Shown: piece after piece, positions 33,605 through 43,012 of the stretch
How the letters are laid out: each line of letters opens with the position of its first letter
Numbering within the stretch: position 1 is the stretch's first letter
From: Vigna angularis
Lineage: Eukaryota; Streptophyta; Magnoliopsida; Fabales; Fabaceae
Assembly (NCBI RefSeq): GCF_016808095.1
Contig: NC_068973.1
Location: 7,250,501 to 7,314,500, forward strand
Direction: 5' to 3'
Length of the DNA: 64,000 nt
Notes under the pieces: generated by a model
Database searches by the model: none
What the model was told of the DNA's origin: nothing
Seen by the model: only the letters and a program-made list of their open reading frames with translations
Translations under genes and position numbers: made by a program

Positions 33605-34110
33605 TAAGTGTTTTAGCTCCTATTAAAAGAGAACCACTAGTATATAAGGGAAAGATTTGTCACTTGAACATTATTAAAAAAAAATTAAAAACTCTATAAA
33701 GGGACCAAAGCACCATTTAGGTATAAATTTTAGAAAAAATTTCAAAATAGATAGATTTTGAAAAAAATTAAGAAAGTGGATAAGTTGTATCAATTGATAT
33801 AACTTTAATTTAAATTACTTTGAACGAGTATGACTTCAATTTTAAAAATATTTCAAACTAAAGTTGTGTCACTTGACACTTCTATTAAAATTGAATTAAA
33901 ATAATTACCTTGGACCACTTCAATTTAAAATACACTGATTTAAAGTTATGCTACATTGATATGACTTTAACTTAAAAATGTTCAGTACTACAACTGTACC
34001 ATCCTGACACTTTTTACTAATACAAAATTATTAATAGATCACACTCAATAGACAACTTTTTTTAAATAAGCGCTATAGATCAATACACAAAACCAGTAAG
34101 CAATGTTGGT
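33605..34110. other. Non-coding spacer
   Basis: AT-rich. Variants of AAAGTTGTGTCACTTGACACTT and AAGTTATGCTACATTGATATGAC recur at 33790-34010, a diffuse repeat without clear unit length. Confidence 0.45.
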
Positions 34111-34373
34111 TTTAAAAAAGCGCTATCTATTGAGATAACAATAAACAATGTTTTTTATAAAAAACGCTATCTATATTTAATTTATATTAATTTTTAATTA
34201 ATAATTTGAAATAGACAACTAGACAATGCTTATTTAAAAAAGCGATATCTATTAAGATAACAATAAACAATGCTTTTAAAAAAAATGCTATCTATATTTA
34301 ATTTTTATTATTTTTTTAATTAATAATTTGAAATAGACCAATAGACAATGCTTATTTGAAAAAACGATATGTG
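34111..34373 (+). repeat. 122-bp tandem repeat
   Basis: Two full copies (34111-34232, 34233-34354) and the start of a third share AAAAAAGCG-TATCTATT-AGATAACAATAAACAATG and an AT-rich tail. Each copy holds a second GCTATCTATATTTAATTT motif, so a smaller repeat is nested within. It may be the subterminal part of a DNA transposon. Confidence 0.75.
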
Positions 34374-34476
34374 GAAAATTTTTTGTTCCCACCCACAAAA
34401 CCTAATGTAGAAAATTCAACATTCCTCCCAAAATGCCAAAATTCATCAATACCTTAAGAATATGATGTTTCTCACT

Positions 34477-36733
34477 TTAATCTCTCACAAAATATGAATC
34501 CTCACTCTCACATATAAAGTCTTCACACATGTCAATTTCTATTAACCAAAAACTTGATAGTTTTGCCTGTGAGGACATGATCCTCATCCCTTTCTCGCTT
34601 ATATGACCTAACCTTTGGTGCCATAAGTTGGAATTTTCATTTATTGCAATTGTAATCAAATGACAAGCTTCTTCTGTCTTGTAAAGAATATCACTCTTCC
34701 TACCATGAGCAATTGTCATTACACCTTTGAAATCTTCCAATGATTACCATGAAAGACGGTTGTGTAGCCATCATTGGCCAACTAGCCTATTGAGATTAAG
34801 TTCTTTGTTAGGTCGGGAATATGTCTAACATTTTTCAATTCCCATATAGAGTCATTAAACTTAATCTTCACCACACCTTTACCAGCAATCTTACAAGATT
34901 GCTCATTACTAAGGTAAACTTTTCCAAGATTTTCAAGGACATAATTCCTGAAGAATTCTTTCTGTGAGGTGGCATGAAAAGATGCTCTAGAGTCTAGCAC
35001 TCAAGACTTGTCCTTGTTCTCTAAAGAACATATCAATGCATCTTCTCCTTCTAAGGTTGAAGCAACATTTGCTTCTATATGATTCTTCTGTGACTTTTGT
35101 AGTGTCTCAACTTTTAACAATTCTAATACTCAATTGTCTTTGAGTTTTGAGAACTATGATGATTCTTAGAATTGGACCTCCTCTTCTTGAATTTTCCACA
35201 TCCATATCCTTTAATCAAACGTCTTCCTATTGACTTTGTATGCAAAACTATAGAGGTTGAAGATTCTCTGGACTCTTTGCATCGAATATCTTCACTGAGA
35301 ATCAGATCACGAACATCATCAAACGTCAAATTATTACTACCTAATGAGCTACTCATAGTCGTGACTGTAGCATTCCAACTTTCTAGCACTAGTGCAAAAA
35401 CAACGTATAATGTCACGTGTTCAACGTCTAACCATTGAATAACCAATGTTAAAAATGACCGGTGACATTTTTGTAAATAAATGCAATTATTAGACGTCGT
35501 TTAGAATGATAATTCGTCGTCAATTTGTTATATTAGGTAAATTTTGAGAAAATATTTGGTGCGATGGTGAAAATGTATTTACGTATGACATCGAATTCCC
35601 TATAATTAGACGTCAAAAGGATATAAAATGTCAAATTCTCCAGTGTTAGACATTAAAAAGTTAGTGAATTCAATACAAATCTGAGTAGGAGATTGAAAAT
35701 TCATTCACTTTATCTTAGCGCGCGATATCCTCTTTTCTGCTCAAACTTTTCTGCTCAAACTTTTCTGGAACGAAGTTTGACGACCATCACATGTAATCTT
35801 TCTTTCATTTGTTACAAATGCATGTTAATAAACTACTTTAGATATGATTTTTGTTTGTTTTGACTGATTATTTTCGTGTTTTTGTTCTTCATAGGCACAT
35901 TCTACTTTCTCTCTCACTAGTGGCAATATTTTATTTCGACGAGCCCATTTTTGAAGGTTAGTTTTTGTTTTAAAGAACTTATTTGTTGAACTTGTTTGTT
36001 TTTTTTAACTTGTTTGTTATTTTTTTTTGTTAAACCTGTTTGTTGTTGATGTTGTTTGATTGAACTTGTTTGTTGTTTGTTATTGTTTGTTGATACTACG
36101 GTACACGTTCATAGTTCATGCTTTATAAAATATCAAAAACTAAAATTTGTTGTTTTCCTGCTTTTCAAGTCTCGTAAAGTTGTAAAAAAGGATCACAATT
36201 AATTAAAAAAACAAAAAAAAATTGATTAACGTCTCTCGAGATGACGTTCATCTCGAATTCGACGTAAAAGGACGAAAAACAACGACGTTATACATTGTTT
36301 TTGTACTAGTGCAGTAGAGAAGACAAAAGTATCAAGGCTCGTACTTCGTCATCAAATTTGTTCCAACTAAACTCAATTAGGTTGTGAATATATTGAGTTT
36401 ACTAAGATGTTGTGCTACCATTGCGATTGACGATTGAGATTGACAACTTTTCATACATACTTGAAAAAGTTTTCATAAGACCCAACGTGGTCTTTTCTTT
36501 TGCAATATTAAATGCAATATTGGAGGATAACGTCAATTGAATAACTCTAAGAGCTAGTTGATCAAGAAGAGCCCAATCTTCATCCTTCATGTTTTCTAGT
36601 TTATGTTTCGAGAGGTTGATATAGTTTTTTCCTGATACAAATAATCTTCGATCTGCATATTCCAAAAGTCAAAGCTCGTGTCATCAAACTTCTCAATTTT
36701 TATCTTTCCTTCATCTGTAATCATTTCTTCCAT
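34477..36733 (-). pseudogene. Ty1/copia gag-protease-preintegrase remnant, split by a CACTA element
   Basis: Reading down the minus strand, the start at 36733 is MEEMITDEGKIKIEKFDDTS. Gag follows (NMKDEDWALLDQLALRVIQL, KTTLGLMKTFSSMYEK, WNKFDDEVRALILLSSL) with a frame change and stops. The inserted element occupies 36311-35387, then gag resumes (LESWNATVTTMSSSLGSNNL, FDDVRDLILSEDIR). Next is protease, with the active-site motif changed from DSGAS to DSRAS (LDSRASFHATS), and then the GAG-preintegrase region (LWHQRLGHISEKGMRIMS). It stops near 34477; integrase and RT are absent. The 5' LTR lies at 36794-37103. Confidence 0.8.
35387..36311 (+). mobile_element. Complete 925-bp non-autonomous CACTA element
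   Basis: The left end CACTAGTGCAAAAACAACG and the right end (reverse complement CACTAGTACAAAAACAATG) form a 28-bp inverted repeat with three mismatches. It is flanked by TAG at 35384-35386 and CAG at 36312-36314, a 3-bp target duplication with one change. It interrupts copia gag exactly within LILLSSL/LESWN, and removing the element with one target copy leaves an uninterrupted gag frame there. The interior is non-coding, with ACGTC-type subterminal motifs shared with 2160-2540. It has no transposase. Confidence 0.85.
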
Positions 36734-36779
36734 TTAAATCAGGCTCCCTTTGGATGATTGATTATAATAATAAGAACCG

Positions 36780-36793
36780 ACTATGATACAATT
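36780..36793 (-). other. Degenerate copia primer-binding site
   Basis: On the minus strand, just inside the LTR, the sequence reads TTGTATCATAG, a decayed form of TGGTATCAGAGC complementary to initiator tRNA-Met. Confidence 0.45.
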
Positions 36794-37103
36794 TGTTAGA
36801 ATATTTAGAAGAATTTCTCTTAATCAAATTTATAAAAAAAAATAAATACGAAATGATAACACTTAAAATAGAACTCTTTAAATTATATTTGATAAAAAAA
36901 AAATTACAATATCAATTTTCTCTATCTTTCTTTATTTCTTCTCTACGTTGCATTTCTTTTCAATTAGTTTTTCTACTCCTTTTGTTATCTATTTATTTCA
37001 ATTATATATTAATTTATTTTCTATTTAATTTATTGATTTCCTTAATCTTCTCTCTTTCATTGATTTTTATTATTGGATAAAATCTTTTTTACCAATTCTA
37101 ACA
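36794..37103 (-). repeat. 5' LTR of the minus-strand copia remnant
   Basis: 310 bp bounded by TGTTAGAAT and AATTCTAACA (TG...CA with inverted ends), directly outside the primer-binding site and 60 bp from the gag start. No matching 3' LTR is seen below 34477, so the element is truncated. Confidence 0.65.
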
Positions 37104-37856
37104 GTGCCTGCATATAGATGGAAAAATACAGAACTTGGATTTTGAAGCCGGGTGATGGTGATTAATCCATCTAAACTCTGAAACTTCTAACATACTAGGA
37201 CCTGAAGAATGTCAACTAAGTCTTCCAAAGCAAATCTTGTCAAAAATGAAATTTTCATACAAAACTCATTTCTATGTTTTTAGTCCCCAAGCATCAAACA
37301 AAGCCATAAATAATCAAAACAATCCAGATAGCTATAGCTCAATTCATTTCCTCAAAACTTATATTGCATTAACACTTACAAATTGGTCTTCCTTTTCAAT
37401 TACCGCTAAGAGAGACTTTTAGATATTTGACAACATCCTTAAAAGTGACAAATGACAATGGAATATTAGCATAACCAAACCGATGTTAATGTTAACATGC
37501 CACAAAAACTTTGCTTGACCTTTCAAACTTGCGAGCATGTGTTTTAGTGTGCCATCACAAAAGAATTTGCTGAGGAATCTCGGGCCCCTTGACTTTTCCC
37601 GATGATTCATTTATCTACCAAAAGTGCTATCAAACTAACCTATTATGGTACATTGTTAACCAGAAATTTTGTGACTGGTCTCCGAACTTGAGGTACATGT
37701 TTAGCAATGGAAAAAGTTGAATAAGAACTAGCCAGTTAGAGCTACCCTGTAGTGCATGTGAGTGATACTAAACTGTAAAGGTGACAAGAGACAACAAAGT
37801 AATTTTGGCAGAAGCTAAGAGACACTATGATCAGATGGGGACCTAACGCGTTCTAA
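37104..37856. other. 3' flank of the NPF/DPF gene
   Basis: No other gene recognised. It contains the probable 3' untranslated region of the minus-strand gene ending at 37857. Confidence 0.4.
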
Positions 37857-40188
37857 TTAACAGCATGGGAAGCAAGATAGCCACGATTTGTTCTGAGGAG
37901 CATTTGGGGCTTGCTTGGGTGCCTGAACTGCATCTGATGTTGCTTCGGTGCTCTGCTGCGCTGGCTGTGTCTGCTGCTTTTTCTTCTCCTCTTCATGCTT
38001 TGCTGAAAGAGCTTTTTCTCCATCAGTAAATCTTCACATCACAAACAAAAAGTTCAGTATTTTTTTCTTTAAAAGCGTAGCATCAAGTTAAGAATCAGCC
38101 ACCATCAAGAAGCGTCATAATCATCAGAGTAATTTCGTCCAGTGATAATTAGATTTATTTCTGAATTCATTGTTGATGCATTTTCATGTTCCCTATATTA
38201 TGTGTTCTTATAGTATGAGTTCAAAGACTAAATTTTACACTTTCCAAATCAAAATTATTCACAATACAAACAAAAATATAAAAGAATCACTGTCCAAATA
38301 CACCACTACTGGATTGTCAGTGAATGAAAAACACGGTCACATCATGAAAGGCTGGAAGAATTTCTGTATTACTCGGCTTCCAAAGTATAAATCTGAATTG
38401 ATTTGGGGGAGCAATGAGAAGTCAAACCAACCATGCTATTAGTATATCATATGGGTATGGCATTTTTGGTTTGGCCTCGAGATTGCTGAAATCAATCCAA
38501 TCAGGTTGAAAGCAAAGCAGCAGAGATTTGCTTCCAGATTTTCATGGTACCATCGTGATTTGGATCCCATAAAACGCACCAGACAGCAAGTTAGTGAAAT
38601 AAGCATGGATATTTGCGTACAAAAGAAGAAGTGGCGAGAGCTTACACATTGAACGCAAAGGATATGGTGCTGCCATCTGAATGACGACAATGAGTGCCAG
38701 AACTACAACGCATATCAGAATATGATGCCCGTCCAGGATATGTCAAATCCGCGTCACTTAGGCTACTCATTTTTATGCTGCTTTCCATTATAACCTCTCT
38801 CATTGTCTCGGCAGCTTTTTCTTCAGTCACTTTTGAACCTTCATGTTGTTTGGCAGTGCTATGGCTGATATCAGTGAATTTTGTTGCTGGGGATTGGAGT
38901 TGAGGTGGGAGTGGGGGCTGGTTTCCATGAAATGGTGAACCAGATGTGTTCATGTCACTGAGTCTATCCATTTCGCCAGATTTAGTAATCCAACCCAAAT
39001 CACTTGAGAAACTCGTGTTTCCCATTTGAATGCTGAACAATGATTCATTAGAGGCAGTGCTCCATTGGGTGTTTGATTTGTGTCTATCAAACACATGAGA
39101 TGGAAAGCTATAATCAGAAGAAGATGAAGGATTCTCTGGACGCTCCATTACCTGTATCGGAGGATTTTGTTTTTCTGAGCCATTACTGAAGGCAGGCAAA
39201 CCATCACTAGGTTGTTGTCCATGGTTGGGAAAAGAACTGATTGGGATATCATCATCACATGTTTCGGTAGCGAACTTAACATCCTTTCCCTTTTTTTGAG
39301 GTGATTTCGTGGCATAGTTTGCAGAATGGGATTGTCTTTCATTTGTAACTGAAAATGGGTCATGCTGTTCACTCATTGGGGTGGTAGTAGCATCAGCTCG
39401 TTGTTGGTTTTTTGCTGATTCTAATGAGAAGAAGGGGTCTGATAGTTGGCCTGGAAAGGGATCAAGTGTTTCACCATGTGTGTTAAAAGGCTGTGTCCTT
39501 GCTTCGCTACTAGGCATGCTCCAATGACCTCGCTCCGGTGAAGGAAGTGTATGATGACTTTCACTACCGACGGTTGAACTTGTTGGCACATGGAAGGGAT
39601 TCCCTGGTGATGATTCATTGGTATGCGGTGACATTGATAAATGGGAGTCTATTAGACCACCCGGAAGTCCATTAACACTATTGTTAGTCATGCCACCTCT
39701 TTCTTGATTCATGGCAGAAAATGAATGTAGATGATCATGTTCCGTTTGATTTGCATATGCACCAACATTGTTAGTTTTGGTGGCATCACTCACGAATAAG
39801 AAGGGGTTTTGTGATGATGAAGAGGAGGAGGATGTGTTATTTGACATTGGATAAGGATGAGCTTCACCAAAAGGGTTAGGCTCCAAGTGGGTGTTAATTG
39901 GACTTCTATTTCCCCTTTCTGCCATTGACTGTGTGTTGTGCAATTCAGACTGAAAGTATGTTTGGTCAACTTTAGGAGATGTTGCAGCTAGTCGATTACG
40001 CGGCTCGTCGCAGTGGTTGTTGCATTTGGCATAAAGACAAAATGATCTTGTGATAACAACTCTGATAAAAAGGGTGAAGTAGATGATACTTGTTTCTTTT
40101 CTTTGTTAAATTGTTTTCCTGCACCTGAATTTGTAGAAGAACCAGTTCTCTTATCAGCACTACATTCACGGTTACTTACAGATTCCAT
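37857..40188 (-). CDS. Uncharacterised Ser/Asn-rich protein with NPF and DPF motifs and Cys-rich tail
   Basis: The main exon runs down to 38646 and joins, by a 614-bp GT-AG intron, a last exon 38031-37857 (FTDGEKALSAKHEEEKKK ... KSWLSCFPCC). The N-terminal part from 40188 (MESVSNRECSADKRTGSSTN) is in another frame, which ends at a stop near 39976. The main frame is open from about 40010, so a frameshift or short intron must lie between. The disordered body has NPF at 39877, 39808 and 39601 and DPF at 39463, 39439 and 39361. NPF binds EH domains and DPF binds AP-2 appendages in known endocytic adaptors. The C-terminal SCFPCC could be palmitoylated. A helical KAAETMREVIMES segment and FAFNV lie near the end. 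I know no named family. A role in endocytosis is an inference. Confidence 0.65.
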
Positions 40189-40960
40189 CAGCCAAAAATA
40201 TCGAAGTCTTTCAGAGTCTGTATGTTCTGTAAAACCAGAATCTCAAATACAAGGTTTTGTTTCAACTCAACTACAAAGCACACATTAGTAGTCTTATCCT
40301 TGAATGTTGAAGGAGCAGATTCACACAAGCAATTTGGCTAAATTGAATGTCGCTAGCACCCCACAATATGTAAGATAGCAAAGGTGATAGATGACTTGCA
40401 TGCACAGAATCGAAAATCTTCACTTTTTTTTTTAATTGTTACAAGGATTTGTTTTATTGAAGATGATTCTTCAAGCACATATAACATACCAAATATTTAA
40501 AGGGACTATGAAAACCAACTTATTACGTATCATGGATGTTTATACAGAAATGCAAAATGTACTAAAGGATGAAAATAATGGCAAACAGATAACCCAATTG
40601 AAGATAGGTTGTAATAGGAATTAAAAGAAAGGATTTTGAAAGAGAAAATGGTATTGAAAAGATTGAATAGAAAAGGTACCCAGAAACGGGACATTTACAG
40701 TATGGTGAAATGATGAAGGTGCCTGATCCTGCTGTTTATTACTAGGCCGTAGATGGCATGGTAATAAGCAGTCTCATTATCTGAAACATAATGTGCAGGA
40801 AATCCAGAAAGAAGGTGCAAAAGTTAGAAGAAAGTGAGTATAGGGAGGAAGAGAGAGAAGATGCAACAAGAATGGGTTAAATAAAGGAGAAGGCGTTGCA
40901 CAAGTTTAGCCGTTTCAATCTCTGGTATTTTCCTCAACTCACAAACTTCTGCTGCAATGG
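40189..40960. other. 5' region of the NPF/DPF gene
   Basis: An acceptor-like TTTTACAG on minus near 40230, followed by open frame to the 40188 ATG (ERLRYFWLMES), suggests an intron and possibly a further upstream coding exon. Pyrimidine-rich leader-like sequence on minus lies at about 40880-40800. The true 5' end is unresolved. Confidence 0.35.
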
Positions 40961-41880
40961 TGATTTAAACTAAAAAATCCAACTTATAATACAAATATTT
41001 AATCATTTTCCTGATACAAACTTTTATTATATTGCTTTTTTTAATTTTATTAAATTAAGTACACAAGGATTTTCACATTTCAAAATAAACAAATTTGTTA
41101 TACGTCCATATATAATTAAGAGTACTTTTTAATTTTTTATATATCTTTATATAAATAAAAAGAACCACTTCATGTAAAATTAAATGGATTGGGATATTGA
41201 CTTAAAATTTGTGATAAATATCTAAAGAGAAAGAAGTTATTGTCCAATTTAACCAAATTTGAGTAGGATTATCTCAAATAAGCAGATTAAATATATTATT
41301 GTTTACTTAACTTAGAGGACAATATAGTGTGTTCTATGTTTATCTCTTTTTTTTATTGTTTTCTTTTCGCTTAACTGTCAATATTGTTTCTAAAATTTAT
41401 TGTTATGTAATTTAAAAAGTATTTGTTAAAAAATAATTACTTTTATTAAAAGAGCTTTGAACTTATTCAATCTTTCTTGATACTGTACAGTCTTTTTATT
41501 ATTTCATAATTTTAAAATAAAACCAATAATAAACATAATTAGAGGTTGTTTGATGAAAAAGAAAAAAGAATAAAAAAAAATCATTTGTTGAATTATTTTA
41601 TCTTAAAAAAATATAACATTGCCTTTTATTCTTAAAATGAAAAGAAATGTCAGGTAGTTTGTGTGTATATGGATTCCATTATTTTTAAGCTCATTATCTT
41701 TAATGAAATGAAATCTTAATTTTATATGTTTAGTTATAATTAATAAAAAAATATTATGATATATATATATAGTTATAAAATATATAACTTTTATAATTTT
41801 ATTACATATTATTTTTATAACATTCCATTTTAAAATCATAATACTATCACAGTAATATATTTCATAATAATATTAAAAAA
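40961..41880. other. AT-rich spacer
   Basis: No gene or repeat array seen. Confidence 0.55.
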
Positions 41881-41881
41881 A

Positions 41882-41999
41882 CTAGAAAATAAACTTTAAG
41901 TTTAATTCAACCATATAAATCTAAATTGTAAAGTAAGATTTACACTCACTTATATATTATAAAATTACATTATCTCTAGTTGATATGAGACTTCCAACA
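41882..41999 (-). repeat. TRIM-like LTR, copy 1
   Basis: Minus-strand reading starts TGTTGGAAGTCTCATATCAA and ends CTTAAAGTTTATTTTCTA. It matches the copies at 42145-42264 and 61362-61480 along its length. With copy 2 and the 145-bp interval between, it has the layout of a terminal-repeat retrotransposon in miniature. Confidence 0.55.
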
Positions 42000-42144
42000 C
42001 CCATTACGTTAAGGTATATACTTCTCATGTGTAAGACTATATATTAATAAATGGTCTGATAGTAGTCGGTGGGACAATATGTCCATATGTCCAAGAAACA
42101 ACAAATCTTGTTAAGATAGGCTTTAACGCATGATTATGATACTA

Positions 42145-42264
42145 TGTTAAGGAATGTACTTTAAGCCTAACTCAACCCCACAAAATCTGCTTATAAGGTC
42201 AAATTTGCATCCATTCATATACTGTGAAATTGCCTTATCTCTAGTTGATGTGAAACTTTCAATA
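42145..42264 (-). repeat. TRIM-like LTR, copy 2, with primer-site-like flank
   Basis: About 120 bp. The minus strand ends CCTTAACA and is followed at 42144-42131 by TAGTATCATAATC, a decayed TGGTATCAGAGCC primer-binding site. The sequence outside its other end (CTCACGCTAAGGTATATAG) is again like that beside copy 1, so the LTR and internal pieces are arranged as a multimer. Confidence 0.6.
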
Positions 42265-42343
42265 GTCTCCTCACGCTAAGGTATATAGTTCTCCTAAGTA
42301 GGAGTAGACATTAATGGGTGATCCCACACACAAGATGTATATA

Positions 42344-42460
42344 CCTTAAAAGTCCCACATTTACTAAAATAAGACGAGTTTATAGTATATAAAGATGCAA
42401 ATATCACCTGACAAGTCAATTTTGTAGAGTTGAATTAGGTTTAAAATTAACTTTTTAACA
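42344..42460 (+). repeat. TRIM-like LTR, copy 3, inverted
   Basis: AAAAGTCCCACATTTACTAAA ... TTTTGTAGAGTTGAATTAGG ... CTTTTTAACA, in the opposite orientation to copies 1 and 2. It is more diverged. Confidence 0.5.
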
Positions 42461-42479
42461 CATACTTTATACAATTTCA

Positions 42480-43012
42480 CACAAACGTCAGCCCCCTCCC
42501 TACAAACGTTAAAAAGGTGCAAAATTACCTCATTTTAGGTGTCAATATTAATTTTTTTTACCACTTAGATGTCGACTGGGAAGGGGGCCGAAGTCTTAGA
42601 GCCCTTTGACATCGGCTGGGAGGGGAGCCGACGTCAAATACCCTACATTTTCACCCACTCCAGAACGCGAGCACCAGTTACACGTTCTCTCTCTCACTGT
42701 GTTCATCTTCTTCCTCTGCTTTATCTCGTTCACCATTAACGTTCAGGTACGTTTTCTTTCACTTTACACCGTTTAAAATCATTTTGCACCGATTATATTA
42801 CGTTTAGAACCATTATCTTTCATTTGCCCCGATTAAAATTCGTTTTCATTGACTTTTGGTGCAGTTCTTATGCGCAAGTTCTCGGACCTCTACGGCGACG
42901 CTTTCCTTCTTCATTACTTATGCCCATTCTGCATTGCTTATGCCCATTCTCTTTTGGTGATTTCCATTTTCAACCCTTCAAGAAGGCTAATATTTTTGTT
43001 AGTATTTTGGAT
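42480..43012 (+). mobile_element. CACTA-family terminal region, copy B
   Basis: Matches 2395-2865 through GGTGC-AAA-TACCTCATTTT, GACGTCGGCTGGG-type repeats, CCAGAACGCGAGCACCAGTT, the CACCGTTTAAAATCATTTTG stretch, and CCCATTCTCTTT-GGTGATTTCC to AACCCTT-AAGAAGG. A 22-bp piece around TTGCTTATGCCCATTCT is duplicated here relative to copy A. It is a fragment of the same element, truncated at both sides. Confidence 0.6.
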
